Source: Site-B1 sp963827785 (GTDB lineage Bacteria > Bacteroidota > Bacteroidia > Flavobacteriales > Flavobacteriaceae). From it: DNA of 64,000 nucleotides. The stretch covers positions 1 through 64,000 of the forward strand of contig CAWHCT010000018.1 in assembly GCA_963827785.1 (NCBI GenBank), written 5' to 3'. A program made the translations under genes and the position numbers. The notes under the pieces are model-generated. The model had not been told where the DNA came from. It searched no databases and worked only from the letters and a program-made list of their open reading frames with translations. Shown in pieces: positions 28,423 through 39,525 of this stretch (positions are counted from its first letter, which is position 1; every line of letters starts with the position of its first letter).

Positions 28423-31400
28423 ATGAAGAAAATTACTTTCCTGATTTTTCTGTTGTGTTTCTCGTATGTGTCAGTTGCTCAGGTTTTAAGCGAGCCTGCA
28501 AACTGGCCTAATCCAAGTTGGACTGTAACAGGGACATATGCAGCAAGTGCTTTAATAAATAATCCTACTACCAGTGATGCATTTACATTTAATGACGATG
28601 CAGCCGGAAGTGCTTCAGATGACGATGTTATAGCGGAATCACCTGTTATAGATATAACTGCTGCATATACTGCTGGCGAAACACAAGTCCTGTTTTCCGG
28701 AACTTATAATCATAGAAATATTGGCGGATCCCTAACTCTGGATTATTTTGATGCGGATTCCGGCACGTGGACGACATTATTTGATTTTCCAAATAACGGT
28801 TCCGGATCAGATTATTCAACTTGTTCCAATATGCAACCCTTTGAAGTTGGATTAGTCATAGATTCTTTTACCGCAACACAATTGTCAGGGTTTAAATATA
28901 GATTTGCTTATGATGATGACGATGGCTGGCAATGGGGATGGTGTATTAAGGAACCGGCAATTGTTTCAGTTGGTGCAATGGCTCCAAATTGTGATTCAGT
29001 TGTTTCAACGCCTTCCAATGGAGCAACAGAAGTAGCTTTAGATACACAAATAACCTGGTCGGCAGCAACAGGGTTTCCGGAAGGATATCTCTTGTCTATC
29101 GGAACAACAGATGGGGGAACTGATGTCTTGGATTCATATGATAGTGGAGTAGGTCTGACTTATGATCCTACCGGATTAATTGACTACAATACAGAATATT
29201 TCATAACGATTACACCGTACAATGGTGTTGGATTAGCAACAGGATGTACTTCAAGCAGTTTCACTACAGAAACCAATCCAAACACCACGGTTATTTGTGC
29301 AAATGGGCCTGTTAATACAACGTTTTGCTATGTTAGTGGTACTGTAACAGAATATTCATATACAAGTGATGATGGTTCTCTACTTACTTTAATTGTTAAT
29401 GCTGGACAGGTAGAGAGTGGATGGGATGAATTCATTGTTTTAGATTCTGATGGAGTAACCGATTTAAATGCTGCAACCCCATATGGAAATTCGGGAAATT
29501 TGACTGGATTGATTTTTCAATCTTCAGGAGATAACCTAACCGTTCAAGTAAATGCAGATTCAAGTTTTGATTGTGTTAGCCAGGGATATACCTCAATAGA
29601 TTTAAATGTTGCATGCTCAACATGTACCAATCCAACTGTAACTTTCAGTTTATTGGATAATTGTGACGTAGGAGAAGAGTTTTTTGTAATTGCAGATGTT
29701 ACTGATCTGGGATCAGCAACATCAATTGATGTTGAAGACGGAATAGGAGGACTGCTAAATTTGACAGCTCCGGGAACAGCGCAGTTAGGACCTTATGCGA
29801 ATGGAACCGATATAGTATTAACCGCATCTAATACAGATGATGTAAACTGTGTAATAACAAGTGATGTGTTCAATCTGGCGGCTTGTCCACCGGAGAATGA
29901 TCTGTGTGCAGATGCTATTGAGGTATTTTGTGATGACACTGTAACAGGAGACACTACAGACGCTACCGAAAATGATGAATTAACCGATTTTTGCGGCACT
30001 GGTGAAGGCGCACCAGGTGTCTGGTATACCTATACAGGAACTGGAGATATTGTGACTTTTTCATTATGTGGTTCGTCTTTCGATACAAAAATTCAGGTAT
30101 ATGAAGGCTCTTGTGGTTCATTATCCTGTGTAGCAGGTAATGATGACAGTTGCAGCTTCCAGTCAGAAGTAGATATATTATCTGTATCAGGTACTACATA
30201 TTACATTTATGTTTTCGGTTTTGGATCAGATACCGGTGAATATACATTTAACATAAGTTGTGTGGCTCCTCCTGATCCACCTGTTAATGATGACTGTGTA
30301 TCTGCCACAATCTCTAACTGCCAATACAGATGAGAATTGTACAAATATTATAACAGGAACTGTTTATGGAGCAACTCCTTCTTTGGAAACAAACGGTTGT
30401 TCCGGAACAGCAGATGATGATGTCTGGTTCCAGTTTGAAGCAGTATCTGAAGACCATGCAATTGATATTTCCAATATAATGGGAGATACAGAAGATCTTT
30501 ATCACGTACTATATGAAGGGGCTGATTGTGGAAGTTTAACTGAATTATATTGCAGTGATCCAAATCAAAGTGTAGCCGGTGGATTAACAGTAGGAAACAC
30601 TTATTATGTGAGAGTATATTCCTGGACCGGTAATCCGTTACAAGATGTAACTTTTGATATTTGTGTATTCACGGTACCACCTCCAATAATTACAAATGAC
30701 ACAACTTATACTGTAGAACAACTGGTTGAAGATGTCTTAATTGATTCTGAATGTTCTTTAGTATCCAATATAACTTATTCCACAGGGACTGATTTCGGTT
30801 CTACAAACGGGATCGGATATTTTGAAGCAAATGGTTCTTCCTTTCCTTTTGAGAGTGGGCTAATCATGACAACAGGGGATGTATTGAATGCTCCCGGACC
30901 GGAAACCGGAACCATTTCTGATGGAAGTTTTGGCTGGCCTGGTGATATAGATCTGGAAAACGCTATTCCGGGATTATTCCCCGGAGTGACTAACAATGCA
31001 TCTGTACTGGAATTCGACTTCATTCCGGTTATCGAGCAAATGAGTTTCGATTTTATTTTTGCAGCTGAGGAGTATGGAACTTTCCAATGCACCTTTACAG
31101 ATGCCTTTGCATTCTTATTGACGGATCCTGACGGTGTCACAACAAACATTGCCTTAGTACCCGGAACAACAGATCCTATTTCTGTATTGAACGTAAGGGA
31201 TGAGGCATATAATTCCAGTTGTCCTTCGGTTAATCCAGAATATTTTGGTGCCTATTATGGAAATGGAGGTTTACCGTCATTAACAAATCCAACCAATTTT
31301 ATTGGCCGTACAGTTGTTTTGACTGCCTTAGCGGATGTAATTCCTAACGCACAATATCATATCAAACTTGTAATTGCCGATGATCAGGATACATTATTCG

Positions 31401-32230
31401 ATTCTGCGGTTTTCATAGCAGCAGGTAGTTTTGATATTGGGACATTGGATCTGGGTGAAGATGTGTTATTAACATCAGGTAATGCAAATTGTCAAGGAGA
31501 TGAAATAGTTCTTGATGCGGGAATATTACCTCTAAATTCAACCATTGCCTGGTATGCTGATGGTGATTTAATTGAAGGTGAAACATCAACAACCTTAGCT
31601 GTTTCAGATACGGCCATTTACAGTGCAATAATTACTATAGATAATACAGATTGTTCATTCACCGATGATGTTTTAATAGAGTTCTTCCCGGTTCCACAAC
31701 CATCATTCCCTGAGCCAAGTATTATTAAATGTGCGAATGAAGAGTACACTCTGGATTTAGATGTGGCCAATACAGCAGATTTAAATAGTTTAACCTACAC
31801 CTGGTCATTAAATGGAAATCAAGTCCAATCTGGCGATAGCGACACCTATTTACTAACAGCTTCAGCGGAAGAACAAGGTACGTTTAGCGTTTTAGTTACA
31901 GATGATGTAACAGGATGTAGTGCGGAGGCTCAGATTTTTGTTGAGTTTTATGAAAATTCTTATTGTGTTGACTTGCCACAAGGCCTGTCCCCTAATGGCG
32001 ATGGTGATAACGATTGCCTGATTCTGGATCATTTGGATGATAAAGAAGATGTAACTCATATTGATATATTTAACCGTTTAGGTGTAAAAGTTTATGAATT
32101 AAATGAGTATGTCGATCAATGGTGTGGCACTGATCAGGATGGTAAAAAACTACCTGTGGGAACTTATTTTTATATTATCTATACCAAAGCAAAAGAACCA
32201 AGAACCAGCTGGATTTACTTAAACTACTAA
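28423..32230 (+). CDS. Large T9SS type-B surface protein, one frameshift
   Basis: About 1,268 residues when bridged. Order: signal peptide (MKKITFLIFLLCFSYVSVAQ), a jelly-roll-like region with WQWGWCIKEP, a fibronectin-like unit, a CUB-like region (TTFCYVSGTVTEYSY), two pre-peptidase-like beta domains (GAPGVWYTYTGTGDIVTF and ADDDVWFQFEAVSEDHAI), a choice-of-anchor L-type domain (EQLVEDVLIDSECSLVSNIT), Ig-like units and a gliding-type T9SS type B C-terminal domain (SPNGDGDNDCL...GTYFYIIY). Near 30305-30306 CC should be C, giving VSAQSLTANTDENC. PorP/SprF- and OmpA-type genes follow, the usual partners of type B cargo. Likely an adhesin. Confidence 0.85.
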
Positions 32231-32247
32231 ACTAATAACATTTATAA

Positions 32248-33153
32248 ATGAAAAACTTATATATAATAATAGTATTCTTGCTGGCATTGCGGTTAAGTGC
32301 ACAGCAAGACCCTCAATACACTCAATATATGTACAATATGAATGTCATTAATCCGGCCTATGCCGGATCAAGAGAGAATTTATCTTTTGGTTTACTGTAT
32401 CGTACTCAGTGGCAGGAACTTGATGGAGCACCTAAAACAGGGACATTTTTTGGTCATTCTCCTGTAGGCAAGAATGTGGGTTTGGGACTTTCAGTTATTT
32501 CTGATGAAATTGGCCCCGTGAAAGAAACTAATGTGTATGCCGACTTTTCATATACAGTATCTTTAGGAGGTGAACATAAATTGGCTTTTGGTCTTAAAGC
32601 AGGAGCAACCTTTCACGATATTGGTTTGTCCGGACTTGATCTTATTGATGCCAATGATCCTTTCTTTAGTGAAAACATCAATTCGACGACACCAAATATA
32701 GGGGCAGGAGCATTTTATTATACAGATAATTATTATTTAGCCGTTTCCGCACCTAATATTTTGGATTCAGTACATCTGGATGCTAATGGGAATAATATAG
32801 GATCCGAAACTGCACATTACTTTGTAACAGGTGGATATGTCTTCCAATTATCAGAGAATACTAAGTTAAAACCATCCTTCTTGGTTAAATCGGCATTTGA
32901 TGCGCCAACATCTTTTGACGTTAATTTAAATGCGTTGTTTTATGAAAAATTTGAGATAGGCGCATCTTACAGACTGGAAGATTCTTTTTCAGGATTGATC
33001 AATTTCGCGATCTCACCTAGTTTAAGAATAGGATATGCCTATGATAGCGTGACATCAGACATTAAAGCATATGCTCCTTCATCGCATGAATTTATGGTTT
33101 TGTTTGATCTGAATTTTCCTAAAAAAGTTTCACGCTCGCCAAGATATTTCTAA
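32248..33153 (+). CDS. PorP/SprF family type IX secretion protein
   Basis: A 301-residue outer-membrane beta-barrel protein of the PorP/SprF family, recognised by the N-terminal QQDPQYTQYMYNMNVINPAYAGS motif after a short signal peptide, and by the C-terminal ...SSHEFMVLFDLNF. SprF-type proteins are needed for secretion or attachment of the type B cargo encoded next to them, here the large protein 17 bases upstream. Confidence 0.93.
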   Translation: MKNLYIIIVFLLALRLSAQQDPQYTQYMYNMNVINPAYAGSRENLSFGLLYRTQWQELDGAPKTGTFFGHSPVGKNVGLGLSVISDEIGPVKETNVYADFSYTVSLGGEHKLAFGLKAGATFHDIGLSGLDLIDANDPFFSENINSTTPNIGAGAFYYTDNYYLAVSAPNILDSVHLDANGNNIGSETAHYFVTGGYVFQLSENTKLKPSFLVKSAFDAPTSFDVNLNALFYEKFEIGASYRLEDSFSGLINFAISPSLRIGYAYDSVTSDIKAYAPSSHEFMVLFDLNFPKKVSRSPRYF

Positions 33154-33171
33154 TCCATTAAGCTAAAAATT

Positions 33172-35082
33172 ATGAAAAAAATATACATACTTTTCACTAT
33201 TTCAATTCTTAGTAGTTTAAGCTTAATTGCTCAGAATGAAAACACAAAAAAAGCTGACAAGCATTTTTCAAGATTTGAATATGTTGATGCTGCCCAGGAT
33301 TATTTGGACTTGGTAAAGAACGGAAAAGCAAACCCCTACGTTTATTCCCGTCTGGCAGATTGTTATTACAATGTATTTAATACTATTGAAGCAGAAAGAT
33401 GGTATTCAAAGGCGTTGGCAGATTCTCAAAACCCAGAGACCATATATAAATATGCACAAATGTTAAAGGCAAATGGTAAATTTGATCAATCTAATGAGTG
33501 GATGTCAAAATTTGCAAAGATGCGTCCGGGAGACATTAGAGCCTTGTCTTTTAAAGCTAATCCTGACTACCTGCCTAAAATATTAGAAAAAGGAAAAAAA
33601 TTCAATGTTAAGGGGTTGGAGTTCAATTCAGAGAATTCAGATTTTGGAGGCACATTGCAAGATGGTAAGTTATACATTGTTTCGGCTAGAAATAATGCTC
33701 GCAAGACCTATGGATGGAATGAAGAACCTTATTTAGATATTTTGGAAATTCCGGTTAGGACAGATGGTGTTTTTGGAGATGCATATTTGTTGGGAAGCAA
33801 AATCAATACAAAATACCATGAGGGGACTGTTTCATTCAGTCCGGATGGAAAGACCATGTATTTTTCCAGGGAAAGTTTCTATGAAAATCTATACGAAAAG
33901 GATTCGATTACAAATAATAAATTCAGTGTTATGAATTTATTCAAAGCAAGTAAAACAGATGGTGTTTGGAATAATGTAATTGCTCTGCCATTCAACAGTA
34001 GTAGATACAACACAAGTGGACCTAGTGTGAGTAAAGATGGTAAAACGCTTTACTTTCACTCAGACATGCCTGGAGGATTCGGATTGGCAGATATCTATAA
34101 AGTAGAGATCAAAGATAATGGTGCTTATGGCGATCCTGTTAATTTAGGTCAAAAGATCAATACAGAAGGTCAGGAAAGATTTCCTTATTCTGCAGCAGAC
34201 GGAACTTTATACTTTTCATCAGATGGCCATCTGGGTCTTGGTGGACTGGATGTGTTTTTCTCGAAAGAAATAGACGGAAAAATGGCACCAGTAAGAAATA
34301 TAGGAATACCGGTAAACAGCAATGCCGATGATTTTGCTTTTACAATTAACGATTCGGGCGAAGGATTTGTTTCTTCAAACAGAATGGGAGGAAGAGGAAG
34401 TGATGACATTTATGCAGTTAAGAAATTACAGCCTATATGCGATGTTTTAATCACAGTTAATGTAACCGATTCAAAAACAGGAGAGTCACTTAGCGGTGCA
34501 TTTGTTAATTTATCAGATGCTTCAAATAATACATTAAGCTCCAAGAACACCGATGATAAAGGAAATTCTGAATTTATGATTGAATGCGAAACAGACACTC
34601 AATTACAAGTGGCTTTGCAGGATTATGAAAGCAAGAATGTATCACTATCAGGAACCAGAGATGAAGAAGTTATGGTTAATGTCACTTTGGATCCAATTGA
34701 AAAGCTGATTGTTGAAGATCAAATTGTTCTGAATCCTATCTACTTTGATTTTGATAAATCCAATATTACTTCAATAGCTGCATTTGAATTGGATAAATTA
34801 GTTCAAATTATGACAAAATATCCTGAACTGGTTATAAATGCAACGTCACATACAGATAGCAGAGGAAGTGATGCATATAATTTAGCTTTATCAGACAGAA
34901 GAGCAAAGACAACGGTTCAATATGTTATTTCTAAAGGGATAGATTCTTCAAGAATTTCCGGAGAAGGAAAAGGAGAGAAGGAGCTTTTAGTAAAATGCAG
35001 TTCTCAGTGCACTGAAGAAGATCATCAAATGAACAGACGTTCAGAATTTATTATAATTAGCGGAAAACCGGAAGCTCAGTAA
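33172..35082 (+). CDS. OmpA family protein with TPR and PD40-like repeats
   Basis: A 636-residue exported protein: signal peptide, TPR-like region (YVDAAQDYLDLVKNGKANPY...), WD40/PD40-like segments (VSFSPDGKTMYFSRESF, GPSVSKDGKTLYFHSDMPGG, FPYSAADGTLYFSSDGHLG, ending GGRGSDDIYAV), a carboxypeptidase-regulatory-like domain (about 425-510) and a C-terminal OmpA domain (YFDFDKSNI, TSHTDSRGS, LSDRRAKTTVQY, NRRSEFI) that binds peptidoglycan. The architecture matches PorE-like proteins linked to T9SS. Third gene of the adhesin operon. Confidence 0.93.
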   Translation: MKKIYILFTISILSSLSLIAQNENTKKADKHFSRFEYVDAAQDYLDLVKNGKANPYVYSRLADCYYNVFNTIEAERWYSKALADSQNPETIYKYAQMLKANGKFDQSNEWMSKFAKMRPGDIRALSFKANPDYLPKILEKGKKFNVKGLEFNSENSDFGGTLQDGKLYIVSARNNARKTYGWNEEPYLDILEIPVRTDGVFGDAYLLGSKINTKYHEGTVSFSPDGKTMYFSRESFYENLYEKDSITNNKFSVMNLFKASKTDGVWNNVIALPFNSSRYNTSGPSVSKDGKTLYFHSDMPGGFGLADIYKVEIKDNGAYGDPVNLGQKINTEGQERFPYSAADGTLYFSSDGHLGLGGLDVFFSKEIDGKMAPVRNIGIPVNSNADDFAFTINDSGEGFVSSNRMGGRGSDDIYAVKKLQPICDVLITVNVTDSKTGESLSGAFVNLSDASNNTLSSKNTDDKGNSEFMIECETDTQLQVALQDYESKNVSLSGTRDEEVMVNVTLDPIEKLIVEDQIVLNPIYFDFDKSNITSIAAFELDKLVQIMTKYPELVINATSHTDSRGSDAYNLALSDRRAKTTVQYVISKGIDSSRISGEGKGEKELLVKCSSQCTEEDHQMNRRSEFIIISGKPEAQ

Positions 35083-35100
35083 ATACTATTACACGGAATA

Positions 35101-35138
35101 AAAAAGCCTGCTAATTTTTTTAATTAGCAGGCTTTTTT
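35101..35138. terminator. Bidirectional terminator
   Basis: A 16-base arm (AAAAAGCCTGCTAATT) pairs with AATTAGCAGGCTTTTT around a T-rich loop, between the convergent OmpA and DUF5689 genes. Confidence 0.88.
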
Positions 35139-35158
35139 AAATTCAATTATTAAAATTT

Positions 35159-36544
35159 TTAAGGAACAGTCACTATTACATTTTCTACATGCAATGTCAT
35201 GTTTTGATTCGCAGTATCACTTCCTGTGTATCTAAAGGCAATATATGCCGTACCAGTATATGAAGACAGATCAATATTTCCTGAACTGGTAAAACTAAAC
35301 CAAGTGTTGTAGTCTACTATATAACTTACCATAAAATCTAAAGGTGTCCAGGTTGCAGATGCAATTCCTGCCTCTGTACCATCAAAATCTGTAGAGATCA
35401 AGACATCAAGTGGTTCATGTCCGGCATCAGGATAAGCATGCTCTGTTTGGAAAGACAATAATTCTCCATCTTGTGCATCCATATCAATTCCCGGCGTAAT
35501 TAACCAGGCAATGTTTGAAACATCACCCGAGTTGTAAGGATTTAACTCGGCATATCCATTACCGCTGTATACCTGTTCTGTCCATATTACAGAACCTGCT
35601 TCTGCATAATTGATCCAACCAGGTAAGTTTAGATCTGTATTATCAACAGCCGAATTAAAGGATTCTTCAAATACAGGATCGCATCGGTTTTCATTAAATG
35701 CAATATCATCTGTAGAATTAAGAACCATAACAATATTACTACCACCATATGTTCTTGAAATTATCCCAACTATTATCCCTCTTCCATCCAAAGGTAACGG
35801 CACCTGATTAAATGTAGCAAAAGAGCTGGTTTCTAATAATAATTCTGAACCATTTTCACAACTCACAAGAGGATATTGAGTATCAAAATCGTCATACGCA
35901 TCAACAAAAGTCGATCCAACTAAACTGGAAGGAAATTGAACATTTTGCAAAGCCACAAGCATGCCCATGTGTGAATTGTTTATATCTGATGGACTGGCAG
36001 CAAAAGGAACCATTGTTGCCGTAGTGCTTGATCTAAATACAAAATCAGGAATTTGATTTGCTGTTATTTCACCTACTTCACTTCCATCTGCTTGACCACC
36101 TATAGTTAGTACATCTGATGAGTTAAGACCAACATAAAGCCCTTTCAATTTAAAATAAACCTCACGCCCCTGGTTAAATTGATTATAGCTGTCAACCTGA
36201 TTTAAAACAACTCCAATAGCTGCTGTTGGGTTTTCCGGTGCATCCTGCATATAAAATTCCTTATAAAAGTTTCCGGTTTGGTCTGATGAGGTCACATAGC
36301 CTTTGACAACAAGATCAGACTCTATTAATGTAGCCTGACCATTGTAAAGATTCTTTAAGTCAGTTATACTTATTTCAGTCAACTCATTATTAGCGATGGC
36401 AGTTAATATTTCTTGTACGCCTTGGTTCTCCTCAGTACCAAGACTTTCAGGAACAGAAAAATCATCATCGTCTACACAAGAGAAGAATGCAATACTAACT
36501 ATTACAGCCAGTATGATATTTAATAATTTAGGTGTTTTATTCAT
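35159..36544 (-). CDS. DUF5689 lipoprotein with choice-of-anchor J-type domain
   Basis: About 461 residues from ATG 36544 (MNKTPKLLNIIL), which gives a proper lipoprotein signal with lipobox AFFSC; an upstream in-frame ATG at 36613 would add 23 polar residues. The N-terminal DUF5689 region (LIESDLVVKGYVTSSDQTGNFYK..) has the look of an OB fold; the C-terminal 170 residues are a jelly-roll like choice-of-anchor J (FEESFNS...WITPGIDM-like strands, ending MTLHVENVIVTVP). It follows a TonB receptor directly, so it is probably the surface lipoprotein partner. A similar jelly-roll occurs in the lipoprotein at 41161. Confidence 0.85.
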   Translation of the reverse strand: MNKTPKLLNIILAVIVSIAFFSCVDDDDFSVPESLGTEENQGVQEILTAIANNELTEISITDLKNLYNGQATLIESDLVVKGYVTSSDQTGNFYKEFYMQDAPENPTAAIGVVLNQVDSYNQFNQGREVYFKLKGLYVGLNSSDVLTIGGQADGSEVGEITANQIPDFVFRSSTTATMVPFAASPSDINNSHMGMLVALQNVQFPSSLVGSTFVDAYDDFDTQYPLVSCENGSELLLETSSFATFNQVPLPLDGRGIIVGIISRTYGGSNIVMVLNSTDDIAFNENRCDPVFEESFNSAVDNTDLNLPGWINYAEAGSVIWTEQVYSGNGYAELNPYNSGDVSNIAWLITPGIDMDAQDGELLSFQTEHAYPDAGHEPLDVLISTDFDGTEAGIASATWTPLDFMVSYIVDYNTWFSFTSSGNIDLSSYTGTAYIAFRYTGSDTANQNMTLHVENVIVTVP

Positions 36545-36621
36545 AACAGTTCTATTTTTTTTTGAATTCTTGAATGCTTCGAATTTCATATTGTTGAATA
36601 TTATTTTTTTCATAACTATTT

Positions 36622-39375
36622 TTAAAATCTAAAATATACGTTTACAAAATAGGTTGTTCCGCGGCCATACCAATATTTTGATCCAAAAACGCGCTGAGGG
36701 TTATTTGAATCGTCTCTAAGAGATCTGTAATTAGCATCTCTGCCTTGTTCAAATCCTCCTGTTTTATACACTTTATCCAGGAGATTGTTAATACTGGCAA
36801 AGAACCCAATATAATAATCATCTATTTTCCAGGATTTACCTCCAATAGCATTAACAACCAGATAGTCATCAAATTTCTCCTGTTTTAAGAGTTCTCTTGC
36901 TACATCAACATCATAATCATTAAAAGGTAATCCATCTGCATCCAAATAAAAATTCTCGGTTCTGGTTAATGGAGAAATATCTATATAAGTGTTTGAAAAA
37001 AAGTTTGTCGTGGCACCAACCCACCAGTAGTCAGGATCACGATATTCAAATCCAACTGAGTAAGCCCTTTGCGGACCTCCTGCAATCTTATAATCTCTTA
37101 AATTGGCCTGACCAAAATTTACAAATCCTTCGTCAAAATCATCAGAGGTTAAATATAGATTTGGGTTGTTGATATAGGTAAATTCCCCAACTGAAGCAAC
37201 TCCTTTTAATTTTAATGTAGGAGTCACCTGAGCTTCAATTCCAAGCTCTGCACCAATATGTTTCTTATCTATACCTTGCAATACCTCCTGAACAAATGCC
37301 GTATTATCACCTCCAATTCCATCAGCAAAGAAGAAAGAGATCTCATTGGCGTTTTTCATGGTTGTATAATAACCTGTTAATTTAGCTTTGACTATTGGTG
37401 AACGATAAATATAGCTTGCATCAATTGATGATATTTTCTCTTCGGATATATCAATTCCACTTCTATCTCCTACAATATCATTATTCTCTCGTGAATTGGA
37501 AAATGTATTTCTTAAAGACGGAGCTTTTGTTACATAAGCTGCATTGACATCAAACAGATGTTTACCTGTTAATTTATAGGTAAAGCCTGCTTTTCCACCA
37601 AAACCGGTAAACGTAAGCTCTCTGCTTTTTCCAAATGAATTTGGCTGAGCTTCATTATCATATAATCCTTCTCGTTGATAGCTTGTATTGGTCACACTTG
37701 CTGCAAGATAAAAATCTATCTTTTTGTATTTAAAAACACCTTGTGCAAACCCTGATAAGATATCAGAATATAAATTATAGTTGTATCTGAATTTTTCACC
37801 TTCCTGAACAATTCTGTCGGGATTATTAAGGTCAAATTGATATCCGTCAAAAGCATCAACATTCAAATATCCGGTTGTACTCCCAAACAGGTCTATGATT
37901 TCGGCAAAATTTTCTGATTCTAAATTACTGTATCGCAATGAAGCATTTAATATGATATTATCATTCAATTCTGTATTTAAAATAGAATTCACGGTCAATT
38001 GTTTGTCATCAGACCTGTCCTCATACAATGCGTAAGCAGCAGAATCACCATTAATGTTGTTGGTTAAATTGGCATCATAGATCCGGTTCCAGTCTATCTG
38101 GCCATCATTAATAAATTCTTGCTCAGCAACATAAGCTCCTGCATAATCAGGGCCATTTGAATCTGCTAAGAAATAACTAGGTAATTCCTGGTAATATGAT
38201 GGGCTTGGATTAGCTCCACCAGCAAAATCTAATCGGCTGTTTCCTAACTTTCCAAATTGATATGCAACGTTCGTATTTACGGATGTTTTACTGTTTAAAT
38301 CCCAGTAATGGTTCAACATCAATATCGGTTCTACTACTTCTTTTATTCTTGAATTTCGTTTTATACCATCCTGATAACCCCAATATTCATTGTATCTTAT
38401 ATCTTTTAGATCATATACTTCCTGAGTATTTGGCGATGATTTGCCTCGTCTGTTAGGTGCATAAATTGAAGTAAAATTAATACTGTGTTTATCATTGATC
38501 TGTTTCTCTACCGAGGCAAAAAATGAATTGGAGTCATATAGGGTGGCATCTTGATACCCTTCATTTCCCCAGCGTCTTCCTGCAGAAATAGTATAAGCCC
38601 ATCCATTTTCCATTAATCCTGATGAATAGCTTGCCATTAAACGGTTGGTATAACTTCTGTTAGATGAAGAATAGGTGACACGACCGCCTTCTCTGTATTG
38701 AGAAGCTCTAACATTTATATTGGTGGTTCCTAAAATTCCACCAAAATTATAAGCAGAAGGAGCCAGACCAATTGAAAGCTCCTGATTTCGAACCACATCA
38801 TTGAGTCCTCCCCAATTACTCCATTGAGGTCTTCCGTTAAAGAGTTTGTTCATTTCTATTCCATTGATCAAAACAGATCCATTTTCTGAATCTAACCCCC
38901 TTACCCTAAAGAAAGAAGAACTAAATTCAAATGCTGCCGTTCTGGAAAACAGGTCCTGAGAGGCAGATAGAAGCCCGGAAATATTATCAGCGCCACTGGT
39001 ATCACTGTTCAATTCGTCATCTGCTAAAGTTATTGTGAAAAGATCGGTAGATTCAGAAACATCAATATCCAAGGTCATATCTGTAATGTTTACTGTTTGA
39101 CCTTCGTTAACCACAATAGGATAACGATTTGTGATGTACTCTTGCTTTGATAAGTTCAATATTTGTTCTCCAAGAGGGATATTACCACTAAAGCTAAACA
39201 TACCAAAACCATCAGTGGTTGTGGATAGATTTGTCCCCTCAATGGTAACGGTTGCATCCGGAATAGGATTGTTGGATGCAGCATCAATAACGCTTCCCTT
39301 GACAATGGTTTCTTGCGCAAATGCCGTAAAAACAAAGAAAATTCCGAATAAAAAATAAAAGAAATATTTTTTCAT
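36622..39375 (-). CDS. TonB-dependent outer-membrane receptor
   Basis: A 917-residue receptor: signal peptide, an N-terminal CarboxypepD_reg-like domain (VIDAASNNPIPDATVTIEGTN), a plug (RVRGLDSENGSVLINGIEM) and a 22-strand barrel ending YFVNVYFRF. The signature box WSNWGGLNDVVR matches this Bacteroidota subfamily. Paired with the DUF5689 lipoprotein downstream and divergent from a secreted EEP nuclease-like gene, suggesting a shared uptake task. The ligand is unknown. Confidence 0.92.
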   Translation of the reverse strand: MKKYFFYFLFGIFFVFTAFAQETIVKGSVIDAASNNPIPDATVTIEGTNLSTTTDGFGMFSFSGNIPLGEQILNLSKQEYITNRYPIVVNEGQTVNITDMTLDIDVSESTDLFTITLADDELNSDTSGADNISGLLSASQDLFSRTAAFEFSSSFFRVRGLDSENGSVLINGIEMNKLFNGRPQWSNWGGLNDVVRNQELSIGLAPSAYNFGGILGTTNINVRASQYREGGRVTYSSSNRSYTNRLMASYSSGLMENGWAYTISAGRRWGNEGYQDATLYDSNSFFASVEKQINDKHSINFTSIYAPNRRGKSSPNTQEVYDLKDIRYNEYWGYQDGIKRNSRIKEVVEPILMLNHYWDLNSKTSVNTNVAYQFGKLGNSRLDFAGGANPSPSYYQELPSYFLADSNGPDYAGAYVAEQEFINDGQIDWNRIYDANLTNNINGDSAAYALYEDRSDDKQLTVNSILNTELNDNIILNASLRYSNLESENFAEIIDLFGSTTGYLNVDAFDGYQFDLNNPDRIVQEGEKFRYNYNLYSDILSGFAQGVFKYKKIDFYLAASVTNTSYQREGLYDNEAQPNSFGKSRELTFTGFGGKAGFTYKLTGKHLFDVNAAYVTKAPSLRNTFSNSRENNDIVGDRSGIDISEEKISSIDASYIYRSPIVKAKLTGYYTTMKNANEISFFFADGIGGDNTAFVQEVLQGIDKKHIGAELGIEAQVTPTLKLKGVASVGEFTYINNPNLYLTSDDFDEGFVNFGQANLRDYKIAGGPQRAYSVGFEYRDPDYWWVGATTNFFSNTYIDISPLTRTENFYLDADGLPFNDYDVDVARELLKQEKFDDYLVVNAIGGKSWKIDDYYIGFFASINNLLDKVYKTGGFEQGRDANYRSLRDDSNNPQRVFGSKYWYGRGTTYFVNVYFRF

Positions 39376-39444
39376 ATCTTAAGTTAAAATTGATAGTCTT
39401 TGCAGGATTAAATAATAATTAAAAATAACATTATTTAATGCACA

Positions 39445-39452
39445 CAAATTTA
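39445..39452 (-). promoter_or_regulatory. -7 element before the TonB receptor
   Basis: TAAATTTG on the minus strand fits TAnnTTTG, 70 bases before ATG 39375. No clear -33. Confidence 0.4.
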
Positions 39453-39472
39453 CATTATTTCTAATTAATATT

Positions 39473-39480
39473 TACTTTTG
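39473..39480 (+). promoter_or_regulatory. -7 element before the secreted EEP gene
   Basis: TACTTTTG fits TAnnTTTG, 46 bases before ATG 39526. The TTG at 39478, an alternative start, lies inside it. The two divergent -7 elements are only 20 bases apart. Confidence 0.4.
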
Positions 39481-39525
39481 GAATACGTTTTGTACCTCTA
39501 CAAACAAATATATAATACACTTAAA

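Noticed and set aside
30314..30563. Minus-strand ORFs opposite the frameshift of the T9SS cargo
   Set aside because: Low-complexity shadows of the coding strand with no family resemblance or promoter.
39478..39525. Upstream TTG start for the secreted EEP protein
   Set aside because: It lies in the -7 element and spoils the signal peptide; ATG 39526 fits better.
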